Assembly (NCBI GenBank): GCA_021404565.1
Contig: JAAWWF010000047.1
Location: 1 to 54,372 of the forward strand
Direction: 5' to 3'
Source: Roseivirga sp.
GTDB taxonomy: Bacteria; Bacteroidota; Bacteroidia; Cytophagales; Cyclobacteriaceae
DNA: 54,372 nt
Shown here: in pieces, positions 34,801 through 43,307 of the stretch
Position numbering within the stretch: the first letter of the stretch is position 1
Layout of the letters: every line of letters begins with the position of its first letter
The notes under the pieces: model-generated
What the model saw: only the letters and a program-made list of their open reading frames with translations
What the model was told of the DNA's origin: nothing
The model's database searches: none
Position numbers and translations under genes: made by a program

Positions 34801-36338
34801 AAGGTAAAAGTGACTCCCTCTACCGGAAAGCTACCACTGATCTTCTGTGAGTAAGTTGAACCGGTTTTGCCAAAGGTGAGTGTGAAGCTGACCTGGAATG
34901 TTGTGCCTGCTATCTCAAGACTTAGACTACCATCTGTGGTACAGGTGTACTTATCACTGACCGGCTCTACGTCTATACTGGTATTGGAAAAGCTAAGGTC
35001 CTGGAGCGGACTGGGCACCACAAGAGTTTCTCCATTGGCTGTGGCAATGTCATTAATAATCGTGGTCAGGTCAAAGCTTTGTGCATCGCTCCCTGTAATA
35101 GATTCGATGGCCCAACCCTTAGCACCCTTGGTGATAGACATGGTAAAATCCACAGGGGCGGTAAAGATACTGGTTGGGTCCACATTGGCCTGTGCTGTAA
35201 CGTTTATAGTAGCCGTATCGGTGGCCGCACCGGGCGTAGGGCTTGCCCAATCGGCCTTCAGGCTGAACTGGGTAAAGGTCAATGGCCCCAGTGGGATCGA
35301 TGAGTTTGGTACTTGTCCAATTGAAAAACTGACAGAGGTAACCTTGTTGGTGGCACTTGGGGTCAAAGTAACATCAATGCTATTGAGTGTGAGATTGCCG
35401 GTGTCAGATTTAAATGCATTCAGAATGTCAGAGGGTACAAAGTCAGAAAAGTTGGTGCCGGAAGGTAAGAGACTACCTACTGAGACAGAGGCCAGGTTGT
35501 TCAGCGTGGGAACAAAGTTGGAAGACGGCCCGGCTGATAACGCGATCGTATTATCTGAGTTGCTCACATCGATGGTGAAGACCAGGTCGGCTGTGGTGAT
35601 GATGATATCAAGCGATATGGGCTGTTCTTGGGTAGTCGGATCAGGTGCGCCAATGCTGAGGCTCAGGTCTATTTCTTTGATAGTAAGCGTGAGTCCACCA
35701 GGTAGTGTCAGGGAACTGATCGAAAGATCAGCAGTGAGGTCCATCACCGGATAGGGGTTAGATACACTGCTGACATCACCTGAAAGTGTGAGTGAACCAG
35801 AAGGGGCCTGGTTTCCCAAAATATAACTCAATGGGTTAGGATCACCTGGGGTAATGGTACTGCCATAATTCAGCCCTTCCACCAGCTTAATGGAGGGGTC
35901 GTTGGTACCTAAAGAGTAACTGTCTTGGGCGTTGTTGGTATATACAAAATAGGTGCCCGTAAAGGTGAATGCATTAAAAGGAAAGGCATTTGGTAGTGAA
36001 AAACCGGTGGAGAATGACCAGGCAGCGGGCATGCTGAATTCCAGGGTGTAATCCAGTCCATTTTGTGCTGCATTTAAACCAAATACCATTTTTACTGTAG
36101 CCGGGGTGGCCGAACTAAACAAGGTGAGTGAGGCGGCTGTAATGGTCAATGTATCTCCATTTGGACCTAAGGCTACATTCCCGGTTTGAATATCACTGAT
36201 GGTTAACGTTCCGGCCAGGCCCAGGGCGGTCTGTATGGCGGTCACCTCTGCCTGACTTAGGCCCATGGCGGTACTAAAGCTGAGCTGACTGTTGGAAATT
36301 TGACTTTGTACTTTGGCAATGAGTGAGTTCGTAGCCAT
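31857..36338 (-). CDS. 1493-aa DUF6603-like giant protein
   Basis: First gene of the cassette. The N-terminal 680 residues are beta-rich repeats about 150-200 aa long, each with strands of alternating hydrophobic residues (for example LTLSGDVSSVSNPYPVMDLT and SLTLPGGLTLTIKEIDLSL). A low-complexity linker (GGKGNGAEQNPADSPDKAAK) follows at about 690-720. The next part has the DUF6603 hallmarks: PPWFIVEGLMGGLGYNMSL, VTWVAPTQGDYWLAAGVKF, GGFAFYVWFGDNPHSGEFVL, VGGYHPAFPAPAYYPQVSRL and HVTGGFA. A Ser/Thr/Asn-rich C-terminal tail follows, with SIRPMFLDGGVSN and VPENLWGAPF. DUF6603 occurs in bacteria and some fungi with unknown function; the assignment is from memory of the motif pattern. No signal peptide or T9SS domain. 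Confidence 0.75.
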   Translation of the reverse strand: MATNSLIAKVQSQISNSQLSFSTAMGLSQAEVTAIQTALGLAGTLTISDIQTGNVALGPNGDTLTITAASLTLFSSATPATVKMVFGLNAAQNGLDYTLEFSMPAAWSFSTGFSLPNAFPFNAFTFTGTYFVYTNNAQDSYSLGTNDPSIKLVEGLNYGSTITPGDPNPLSYILGNQAPSGSLTLSGDVSSVSNPYPVMDLTADLSISSLTLPGGLTLTIKEIDLSLSIGAPDPTTQEQPISLDIIITTADLVFTIDVSNSDNTIALSAGPSSNFVPTLNNLASVSVGSLLPSGTNFSDFVPSDILNAFKSDTGNLTLNSIDVTLTPSATNKVTSVSFSIGQVPNSSIPLGPLTFTQFSLKADWASPTPGAATDTATINVTAQANVDPTSIFTAPVDFTMSITKGAKGWAIESITGSDAQSFDLTTIINDIATANGETLVVPSPLQDLSFSNTSIDVEPVSDKYTCTTDGSLSLEIAGTTFQVSFTLTFGKTGSTYSQKISGSFPVEGVTFTFDLTLSETAGDTGLNLTASATSISLSDLIKGFFSDFGLDLSILPDITLESPTVTYDSDAKTFSVSATVDLGSNYTVTITIDAAYSSTTSKWEFVMVGELQSTDSWDLFSSLPVVGSELGGLLGFNELFLTITSKDPSGITSSASSKPDTITPGIMFVLDFTIMEESNNLVLPVQEYPVSGGKGNGAEQNPADSPDKAAKGSTPVQKKLGSVFLDSISASYTNKVLDITLTGGFTIGPLTATLIGLSFGSELTAFTPEFSLSGLSFDYNKPPLRIEGGIDHVPNPPSGTKFEYAGDLSVQAEEFGLSAIASYAELSNGDLPSFFLFVEVDEILGGPPWFIVEGLMGGLGYNMSLTTPTLGEVADFPLLAIGAATSSSSDGKASDTLAVLQGQAPGPVSGETVTWVAPTQGDYWLAAGVKFNSFEVIQGQLLFTVEFGKDLIFNILGMASITLPVPEGGNTADSFVYLELTLEAVLAPHDGYFTAGASLTPNSFVLTKDCHVTGGFAFYVWFGDNPHSGEFVLTVGGYHPAFPAPAYYPQVSRLGFNWQVASNISITGDCYFAMTPSFGMAGGSLNVLYQAGPVKAWFDAVINLLVAWHPFSFIGDISVSIGASVRLDLLFCHATVSVSLGAAIQIWGSPLGGKVRVHIVIVTVTIGFGSSEDIIAGIIEDNNTALSWSEFSQKLLPGNKVVCKVVPNHGITKNLHWDNTTGSVIHNNQDSGNGNAFVEDVQSTDNIEPLWITRAGTFSFSTQSVVPANKVNPTAANTAVPNVPDKSNMSIRPMFLDGGVSNGTNQGVTSTHNVSVTEYTTAHPEGKDHDLSTWAIGSNETSVPENLWGAPFKDNSDSYVQNPSKPQPPVQNTHYVGLSLAAPAPTCSDDLGPIKVTAISEEYIEKGVAQNPLVYGITTGSASTDFQGTASSTTVADIASTSSGIASGTPASNRQSLVSILNANGLYTGTYSALGNMQANADSLFTENPMEIS

Positions 36339-37010
36339 ATGCTTTAAAGAGTTTTGGTCAAATGAGTAAGGTATGAAATGGGAGCAGGTTCTTGTTTATA
36401 GAAACCGGTAAGAGGAAATGGACAGACAGGGGTAATTGTCATCGATAGCGAACGCGCTAATGAACCGGAGAAAAGTATCCCGGACAGCCCCGTCAGGCGA
36501 CTGTCAAAAAATGATTCCATGGAAGAGGTGTTAATGATTATAAGAAAAATAGAGGGAAAAATATGAAAATACAAGCCCTATGATTTTATATCTGCCTGAT
36601 TTAAGAAGTCCATTTGCCTATGGTTTGATAAATGCTTGATTAATAGATTATTGGTGTTAAATGTAAATGCATTAACAAATAATATTTGATATGATTGGTT
36701 GATAATAATTGATATAAGCTGAGCTAATTGAATGAGGTTTTGTGATTGGAGGACTGATAGTCAAACAGGACACGGTTTAGGTAGAAGAAACCATGCGTTT
36801 AATTGCTGACACAGGCTCTTTGATTCCCTCCATACTTCGCCCAATCGGCTACGTGAAGGCAAGAAAGGAAAGCTCACGAGTGACTTGATTTCGGGCTGGT
36901 TGCCCGCTACAGCGCCTTAATAGGGTAGGGAGGTCTCTGGCATGGCTATGGACCTTCTATACCAACCTAGGTTGTAACTAAAGGATTAAACCATTAACTA
37001 ATAAACGAGC
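36339..37010. other. 672-bp intergenic region at the head of the cassette
   Basis: No convincing ORF; a 76-codon minus-strand frame has no family likeness. 36540-36760 is strongly AT-rich and holds the likely cassette promoter. On the minus strand there, TTG near 36570 is followed by TATTTTTC about 20 nt later, a weak match to the Bacteroidota consensus. 36770-36960 is more GC-rich and unexplained. A perfect 12-bp palindrome, CAACCTAGGTTG, lies at 36963-36974, just beyond the M16 stop. Confidence 0.5.
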
Positions 37011-39842
37011 CTACCTTTCGGGTGCAGTCATATCATTGATCAAAACCGGCTCACCAAAGCCAAGTTCTTTCATTCTGCGGAGCTGCGTTTTAGCATCACC
37101 CACTACCAACCAGATCATTTTGTTGGCGTCCAGATACTCTTGCGAAAGGGCTTTGATCTTGTCTATGGTCATTCCATTTACAATGGCCTCCCTATCTTTT
37201 ACATAGTCGGAAGCCCAGCCATAGCGGCTCATGTTTTCCAACATATTCAGCTTGGCACCTGCGGTTTCAAAGGCCCTTGCATTACTTTTGATCAGAAAGC
37301 CCTTGGTAGTTTCCAGGTCCTTTTCCGTGTAGTCAGCACCGTATTTGTTCAGGATTTCTTTTACCAGTTCAGTAGACTCCAGGGTCACATTGGTTCTTAC
37401 TCCACTGGAAATAGTGAAGGCTCCGGCAGCAGTAGTACCTGAGAACCGGGATCCGATTCCATAGGTATAGCCCTTGCCTTCGCGAAGCTGCTGGGTAAGC
37501 TGAGAAGCAAATCCACCACCACCCAAAATGTAATTCATCACGGTAGCAGGGTAAAAGTCTGCATCTGTCTGTGCCAGGGCGGGGTAGCCTATGCGCAATA
37601 CACTTTGTTTCGCACCAGGTACATCGTAGAAGTATACCTGCGACTTGTCCGGGCCAGCAGGTGTGTCATAACTTGGTACGTCTACTGCTTTGCTTTCCCA
37701 TCGTTGAGCAATATTGCTCAAAGAAGTCATAATATCCGACTGTTTCATGGCACCTACTACATGCATTTTTGCTACGGAAGGTGAGAAGTTGCTGGCGTAA
37801 AAGGTTTTAAGATCTTCAATGGTAATGCTCTCCACTGAAGCAATAGTACCAAGGGTGTTCTGTGCCCGGATATTGTCTTTGCCATAAATCAGCAGGTTAT
37901 AGGCATTCTGAGCCACTGCATTAGGACTGGCGCCCTGCTGTCTGATCTGTGAAATGACGCGCTGTTTTATGAGTTCAAATTCTGCTACATCCCAGCGGGG
38001 TTCAAACATGATTTCTTCCAGTAATGAAAGGGTAGCCTGATAGTTACGCGACAGGGTATTGCCTGTAATACGGATGTTTTCCTTAGTAGCTGATACATTT
38101 AAGGATGCCCCCAATTGTTGAATGGCTGCTTCCAGCTCCGCAGGTGTTTTTTGCTTTGTTCCCTGGGTCATCAGAGCGGCCATCAGGTTAGCCACTCCGG
38201 TTTTGTTGATGTCTTCCAGCAGTTGGCCACCATCTATTACAATATTGAATTGTACCAGGGGTACCTCATTGTTCTCAATGCCATATACCTTGAGCCCATT
38301 GGTGAGGGCATCTTCCCAAACGACCGGCACTTTCAGCTCGGGAGCTTCGCCATAAGGCGGTTCTACGGTTCTGTCAAAAGAGGAGGGAGTACGCTCGTAG
38401 CTGGCCTGAATGCTGGCATCAAAACTTTCTTCGGCTCCTTGTTTGATTTCTTCCTCAACCACCTCAGCCTTTACCGAGCCTGTAAGCACCTGGCTGACGG
38501 CCCCTTTGGGTACAAAGCTGGTGGCCACGAAATTCTTGTCCTTGATGTATTGTTCATATACTCTTTTTACATCCGCTGCAGTAACCGCCAGAATGCTCTC
38601 AATGTCTTGTTTGATAAAGCCGGGATCGTTGGCAAAGATGTTGTACTGAGCCAGTTGAAAGCCTTTCCCCAAAACGCTGGAGAGGCCGTTGTAAAAACGG
38701 GTTTCCTGTCCTGCTTTAATTCTGTTCAGGTCACTTTCAGGAATGCCCGTAGCTTCGAATCTGCTGAAGGCCTCATTAATGGCCGCCTCTACATCATTCA
38801 GGTTTTTGTCAGCAAAAGCCCGTACCGATATTTGTAATTGACCTGCCAGCTCAGAAGCCCGATTGAACATGCCAACCCGGGAGGTAAGCTTTTGATCTTC
38901 GACCAGTACCTGATAAAAGGGAGCCTTTTTCCCTCGTGACAGGTATTGTGTTAATACGGTAAGCGGGTAGGCATCGGGGTGATATTGCTCTACAGTGGGC
39001 CAGGTCATGGTAAGCTGTGGTGCACGGGCAAAGTTATCTTCATGATATAGCTTAACCGTTTGAGCTACACTCCCGGCTCTTTTGGGTAAGGCTTCAACAG
39101 GCTCTCCGGCAGGGATCTCATCAAAGTACTTATGTACCCAGCTTTTTGCCTGGGCCACCTCAAAATCACCGGAGATCACCAATGTCACATTGTTTGGTAC
39201 GTACCAGCGTCTGAAAAATTCTTTTACATCAGCCAGAGTAGCATTTTGCAGGTCTTCCAGAGAGCCAATTACCTGCCAGTTATAGGGATGATCCTCAGGG
39301 TAGAGCTGCTTGTCTATTACATAGCCGGCATGTCCGTAAGGCCGATTGTCAACGCTCTGACGTTTTTCGTTTTTTACAACTTGTTTTTCCTTGGCCAGCA
39401 CTGGATCCGTCACCGTATTGATGAAATAACCCAGCTTATCTGCCTCGGCCCAGATCATCTTTTCCAGTGCATCTTTCGGTACGGTTTGAAAGTAATTGGT
39501 ACGGTCGCGGGAAGTAGAACCATTGGCTCCGGAACCTCCGATACGAGCACTCATTTTGTCCAGCCCACCTTTGCCCAGGTTTTCAGACTCGAGAAAGAGC
39601 AAATGCTCAAATAAATGGGCAAAACCTGTTCTCCCCGTTTTTTCCCTTGCCGAACCTACATGGGCAGTCAGGGCTACTGCTACTACAGGGTCCGATCGGT
39701 CTATGTGTAAAACGACTTCGAGTCCATTGTCTAATTCGAATTTTTCGAAGTCAACATTCAGGTCGACTGTGCCTTCTTCTTTGACTGGCTGGCAGGCAAA
39801 AAGGCAGAGTGTGAGCAGGGCGGTAAAGAGTTTCTTGATCAT
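37011..39842 (-). CDS. M16 family zinc metallopeptidase lipoprotein
   Basis: 943 aa, a full two-module M16 protein like other Bacteroidota insulinase/pitrilysin relatives. The lipobox is LFAC (Cys17). The inverted zinc motif HxxEH is AHLFEHLLF (His76, Glu79, His80). The third ligand lies in MIWAEADKLGYF. The second half (from about 500) repeats the fold (VYGIENNEVPLVQFNIVIDGG, then GVANLMAALMTQGT) with a degenerate zinc site and ends with FGEPVLI. The RERxY-like loop appears in REGKGYTYGIGSRF. These peptidases degrade peptides in the periplasm. It is a single gene with a promoter candidate close upstream. Confidence 0.93.
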   Translation of the reverse strand: MIKKLFTALLTLCLFACQPVKEEGTVDLNVDFEKFELDNGLEVVLHIDRSDPVVAVALTAHVGSAREKTGRTGFAHLFEHLLFLESENLGKGGLDKMSARIGGSGANGSTSRDRTNYFQTVPKDALEKMIWAEADKLGYFINTVTDPVLAKEKQVVKNEKRQSVDNRPYGHAGYVIDKQLYPEDHPYNWQVIGSLEDLQNATLADVKEFFRRWYVPNNVTLVISGDFEVAQAKSWVHKYFDEIPAGEPVEALPKRAGSVAQTVKLYHEDNFARAPQLTMTWPTVEQYHPDAYPLTVLTQYLSRGKKAPFYQVLVEDQKLTSRVGMFNRASELAGQLQISVRAFADKNLNDVEAAINEAFSRFEATGIPESDLNRIKAGQETRFYNGLSSVLGKGFQLAQYNIFANDPGFIKQDIESILAVTAADVKRVYEQYIKDKNFVATSFVPKGAVSQVLTGSVKAEVVEEEIKQGAEESFDASIQASYERTPSSFDRTVEPPYGEAPELKVPVVWEDALTNGLKVYGIENNEVPLVQFNIVIDGGQLLEDINKTGVANLMAALMTQGTKQKTPAELEAAIQQLGASLNVSATKENIRITGNTLSRNYQATLSLLEEIMFEPRWDVAEFELIKQRVISQIRQQGASPNAVAQNAYNLLIYGKDNIRAQNTLGTIASVESITIEDLKTFYASNFSPSVAKMHVVGAMKQSDIMTSLSNIAQRWESKAVDVPSYDTPAGPDKSQVYFYDVPGAKQSVLRIGYPALAQTDADFYPATVMNYILGGGGFASQLTQQLREGKGYTYGIGSRFSGTTAAGAFTISSGVRTNVTLESTELVKEILNKYGADYTEKDLETTKGFLIKSNARAFETAGAKLNMLENMSRYGWASDYVKDREAIVNGMTIDKIKALSQEYLDANKMIWLVVGDAKTQLRRMKELGFGEPVLINDMTAPER

Positions 39843-39860
39843 CTGGCATTAAGTTGAGCC

Positions 39861-39892
39861 CGATGGTACGCAATTATGCTGATTTTTTCAAA
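39861..39892 (-). promoter_or_regulatory. Candidate promoter of the M16 peptidase gene
   Basis: On the minus strand TTTG (39892-39889) and TACCATCG (39868-39861) are 20 nt apart. This fits the Bacteroidota consensus with two mismatches in the -7 box. The ATG is at 39842, giving a leader of about 12 nt. Confidence 0.4.
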
Positions 39893-39929
39893 GAATGAAG
39901 GATAGAAAGCAAGTTTTGACTGGCAGCGG

Positions 39930-40586
39930 TTAGGGCTGGTAATTGGGAATGTTTTTACCCAGCGTAATATCTCTTTGAGCAAGCAAGTGCCCGTTTTGAC
40001 CTTTACTCAGTGCAATAATACCCGAACCACCACGCTTTCTTTTTTGGTTTCTCTTATTAGTGGTGAGTAACGGATCATCCTCAAACTCTATCGAATCGAT
40101 CCAGTATTCATTTTTATCCGGCTCTTTCACGATCAGGTGCACATGAGCCGGTTCGGTTCTTGATGGGTAGGAGGCAGGCTTGAAAGTGTAAAAGGAATAC
40201 CGGCCCTGACTATCGGTTTTTACCCAGCCTCTGAGATAGCCATGCCTGCGTGCCCAGCCTCTTTCATCTCCTTTGGTAGGGTAGATGCCTTTCTTATTGG
40301 TGTGGTAAGCATAAATGATAACACCCTCAGCTGGAGTGCGGCCATCCTTCTGAAAGACGGTGCCGCTGATCAGCATTTTGTCCTGATGAGCTGCAAATTC
40401 CGGAAGGGTGTCTGTAGCTGTGAGTTTACGGTCTCCATACTCCAAAATGGCCTCGCATCCCTCACAACGTCCACCAACGACTTGCCCTACAAGGGGTGTC
40501 TTCAAATGGGTGAGCAGGAAAATACCGAGCAATACGCCAAGTATTAGCTGTATATGCCTCCCTGAAAGTTTTCGCTCGCGCATCAT
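39930..40586 (-). CDS. Intradiol ring-cleavage dioxygenase-like protein
   Basis: 218 aa from the double ATG at 40586; a start at 40670 adds a non-family stretch. After a membrane anchor or signal (HIQLILGVLLGIFLLTHL) comes CEGCEAILEYGDRKL. The catalytic fold follows: ISGTVFQKDGRTPAEGVII, KGIYPTKGD (first Tyr), LRGWVKTDSQGRYSFYTFKP, ASYPSRTEPAHVHLIV (second Tyr, and His in HVH). This places both Tyr and both His iron ligands of catechol / protocatechuate dioxygenases. Family members split catechol rings with Fe(III), but this secreted, short type is of unknown substrate. Confidence 0.85.
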   Translation of the reverse strand: MMRERKLSGRHIQLILGVLLGIFLLTHLKTPLVGQVVGGRCEGCEAILEYGDRKLTATDTLPEFAAHQDKMLISGTVFQKDGRTPAEGVIIYAYHTNKKGIYPTKGDERGWARRHGYLRGWVKTDSQGRYSFYTFKPASYPSRTEPAHVHLIVKEPDKNEYWIDSIEFEDDPLLTTNKRNQKRKRGGSGIIALSKGQNGHLLAQRDITLGKNIPNYQP

Positions 40587-40721
40587 GATGTGAATATAGC
40601 TGACTGAAACCGGGGGTATTAGTACCATCGACTGAGAGGGAAGCAACAGGGACGGAAGCAGTGCAGACATATACCAAAGCTACCGGTAGAGACCGATTAT
40701 CCGTTGAGGGGAAAAAGAGGG

Positions 40722-41267
40722 CTATTCACCGAAAATGCCCGTGGGCCTGCCATCTATGCTGGTGATATTTTTTTCCTGCCAGTAATCCTGTATGTCCTGA
40801 TCACTCTTATTATCCACCCATTTTTGCAATATGTCTCTGTCCTCCTGGTAATCCATAAGAGGCACGGCAAAACCGCAGGAGGTTTGTACTGAATCGATGG
40901 TGACATCATAAATCTGGCGGGCTGATCGGGATTCAGGGAAATGTTGATAAAGCTCCTCCCAATCCGGATCTGAAGGGTGCACGGTGCCGGCTGAACCATA
41001 CAGTCTCAAAATCAGGGGTTTGCCCTCAAAGGCACAGAACATGATCGTCATTCTGTTCACATCCAGCAGGTGGGCTGCTGTTTCGTTACCACTTCCGGTC
41101 AGGTTAAGCCAAATCACACGATTTGGGCCTAGTATACGAAGCGAGTCCATTCCTTTGGGTGAAACATTGACTCTGCCATCTGTGGCGGCAGTACCGGTAA
41201 AGAAGATTCTCTGATGCTTAATAAAGGTCTCCAGCTCAGGGCTGATTTCATCGTAAAACTTGGCCAT
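40722..41267 (-). CDS. Pyridoxamine 5'-phosphate oxidase family protein
   Basis: 181 aa. A split-barrel flavin-binding fold: MAKFYDEISPELETFIKHQ, FFTGTAATDGRVNVSPKGMD, IWLNLTGSGNETAAHLLDVN, and MTIMFCAFEGKPLILRLYGS. The pattern matches the PPOX family of predicted FMN- or F420-binding oxidoreductases rather than PdxH itself, so no PLP role is claimed. It is 5 bp from the arylsulfotransferase-like gene on the same strand, so the two are probably co-transcribed. Confidence 0.85.
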   Translation of the reverse strand: MAKFYDEISPELETFIKHQRIFFTGTAATDGRVNVSPKGMDSLRILGPNRVIWLNLTGSGNETAAHLLDVNRMTIMFCAFEGKPLILRLYGSAGTVHPSDPDWEELYQHFPESRSARQIYDVTIDSVQTSCGFAVPLMDYQEDRDILQKWVDNKSDQDIQDYWQEKNITSIDGRPTGIFGE

Positions 41268-41272
41268 ACCTC

Positions 41273-42841
41273 TTAATCAGGATAGAGTGATAATCGTTCC
41301 GTGCGATGGAAAGTAATATCGAAAGGTGCTACAGGTGCAATAATAGATGCCTCAAATAAGACGGTATTGCTGGTGTAGTCTACTTCTACAACTTTACCAT
41401 AGATGGAATTATTTGCAATGGCCCCGGGTGAGAAAAAGACATGATTGCTGGTTTCATGGTAATCAACATCAGATACAATCCTCGAATAGGTTTCGCTACC
41501 ACGTGCTTTGCCATAAGACCATTCCTGGCGAATGGTCATGTTGGTAGCGTCTATTTCGTATTCTACAGCACGACTGTAACTGCCGCTTTGATAGTTGCGG
41601 TTATCTCCATTGTCAAAAAGTAAGATATTACCGTTGGGCATCACTTGAGGGGCATGCTGGTACCAGGCCCATTCAAAGCTACCTGAGTTACTTGCACCAT
41701 CCAGTACGTTGGCAACTGTAATTGGTTGACCACCGGCATCCAGGGGCTGTAAGAGTTTGGTGGTAAGGTCGGTGCCATCACCTGCTGTACCCCAGCCGCG
41801 ATGTGGAGCCAGAATCCAGACCACTTCATTGTCGTTTGTAACTTTTACAACTCCCTGCGTCCTTCCTGAAATGATAATTGTATCGTCATTCTCGTCATAA
41901 GTAACCGCATTCACATGAATCCAGTCACTTTGGTCAGTAGTCCAGGCCGTTCGATCTCTTTGCAATGATTCGCGCAGGTCCCATTCATTAACAATGTTAC
42001 CGGTATTGCGATCTATCTCAATGATATGATCCTCAACAGTAACGGTACTGTTCTGACTATTAACAGTTACCAGAAAGTTGCCGTTGGGCTTCTCAAATAC
42101 TTCATGATGGAAAGTATAGCCTGGCATTTCCCAGGTATTGATAACTCTTCCGATAATGTCCACTTCATAAATGCGACTGGTAGAGCGGTCACCGAAATAA
42201 AAGTTGCCATTCTGCAGCCTTTCCATTCCATCGTCATAAAAGAGGTTGGCGAGTACCGGGTTGGAACTGAAGTTGAGATACCATCGAATGTCACCAAATT
42301 CATCAAACATAAAGGGTTTCTGACCGCTGGAGGAGCCATTGTTACCGAAGTAGCTTACCAGGGTCATTCCGGGCTCTTTTTGCACCTCATTGGTTTGTAT
42401 AGAGATAGAGGGCAAATCACTGATCAGCGGGCCGATCTGAATGTTGAAGCTTGAGGTACCCAGGGAATTGCCTGTGGCATCAAAAAGTGTTACTTCCACT
42501 TCATTGTTATGATCGGCATAAAGACCCAGAATGGGCAGGCCGTGTAACAAGGATGCCTCCGAAAAATCTTTGATCACATCAGACAGAGGACCGTTTTTTC
42601 CAAGAACTCTCACCCTGGAACTTACAGGTTCTGAGGTGCTAAAGGCCAATACAGCGGTGAGGGGGGCTGTTCCTGAAAGGTTGGTGGTCAATGACTGCGA
42701 TTCGACTACTGCTTGTTGTAAGACAATGGTCGGGTCGGGGTCGGGACCAGGCCCGGGAAGATCGTCCTCGTTACCACAGCCCACAAAGAGAAAAATGGAG
42801 ACCAGGCTGAGTATACCGGTGAGTTGAAGTGGTTTGAGCAT
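41273..42841 (-). CDS. Arylsulfotransferase (ASST)-like lipoprotein
   Basis: 522 aa from ATG 42841. The lipobox is LFVGC, followed by an acidic Pro-rich linker (PGPGPDPDP). The protein resembles the ASST beta-propeller family: GMTLVSYFGNNGSSSGQKPF, DEFGDIRWYLNFSS, YTFHHEVFEKPNGNFLVTVN, HVNAVTYDENDDTIIISGR and AWYQHAPQVMPNGNILLFDN. The motif HAP and the GNILLFDNGDNR repeat are typical. ASST transfers sulfate between phenols without PAPS, using a transient sulfohistidine. The activity of this lipoprotein is inferred from homology only. Confidence 0.8.
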   Translation of the reverse strand: MLKPLQLTGILSLVSIFLFVGCGNEDDLPGPGPDPDPTIVLQQAVVESQSLTTNLSGTAPLTAVLAFSTSEPVSSRVRVLGKNGPLSDVIKDFSEASLLHGLPILGLYADHNNEVEVTLFDATGNSLGTSSFNIQIGPLISDLPSISIQTNEVQKEPGMTLVSYFGNNGSSSGQKPFMFDEFGDIRWYLNFSSNPVLANLFYDDGMERLQNGNFYFGDRSTSRIYEVDIIGRVINTWEMPGYTFHHEVFEKPNGNFLVTVNSQNSTVTVEDHIIEIDRNTGNIVNEWDLRESLQRDRTAWTTDQSDWIHVNAVTYDENDDTIIISGRTQGVVKVTNDNEVVWILAPHRGWGTAGDGTDLTTKLLQPLDAGGQPITVANVLDGASNSGSFEWAWYQHAPQVMPNGNILLFDNGDNRNYQSGSYSRAVEYEIDATNMTIRQEWSYGKARGSETYSRIVSDVDYHETSNHVFFSPGAIANNSIYGKVVEVDYTSNTVLFEASIIAPVAPFDITFHRTERLSLYPD

Positions 42842-42961
42842 TGTTGTTGTTTTTGAGTTCAGTGCAAAAATCCAGCCATAGCTGTTGGTTTGCATCTCAT
42901 TTTTAACAACGCAGCTTTTATTCAACTGGTATTCCGGAATGGGTTATCCATGGGAGAGGGA

Positions 42962-43186
42962 CTATCTGGGCACAGCCTCCAGTTTCAGATGATTACAGAC
43001 ATAGTCGAGTACTTCACATGGATCGGCCTCAATGGCCAGGGCAATAAGGTAAAGCTCATCTGCCCTTAGCTTGGTACCGTGATTGTTAGACAGTTCGCTA
43101 AGCCTGGTTTTACTGATGCCGGTTCTTCTTGAAACAGCCGCTCTGTTGATGGCTCTTTTGGCTAGATAATCTCCTAATCTGGTCAT
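42962..43186 (-). CDS. Small HTH (XRE-type) regulator, 74 aa
   Basis: A stand-alone Cro/C1-type domain: LGDYLAKRAINRAAVSRRTG, ISKTRLSELSNNHGTKLRAD, then ELYLIALAIEADPCEVLDYV. This size suits a minimal transcription regulator. It is divergent from the 80-aa ORF at 43308 across 121 bp of AT-rich DNA, where it may act. Confidence 0.85.
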   Translation of the reverse strand: MTRLGDYLAKRAINRAAVSRRTGISKTRLSELSNNHGTKLRADELYLIALAIEADPCEVLDYVCNHLKLEAVPR

Positions 43187-43307
43187 GTCAATGAGTTATG
43201 TGTTCATAAATCTATAAAAACAGATATAAAATCCAGAAAATAGGAATATACGTTTTGCAAATAATCTGATTATAAGTATAATTGTTCCGAAAATTTAAAT
43301 TAATATT

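Noticed and set aside
17168-36338. Prophage or contractile injection system
   Set aside because: The paralogues' stalks resemble tail fibres, but there is no sheath, tube, baseplate, VgrG, ATPase, capsid or integrase gene in or beside the cassette.
36344-36574. 76-codon minus-strand ORF upstream of the DUF6603-like gene
   Set aside because: No family likeness and no plausible start context; it lies in the presumed promoter region.
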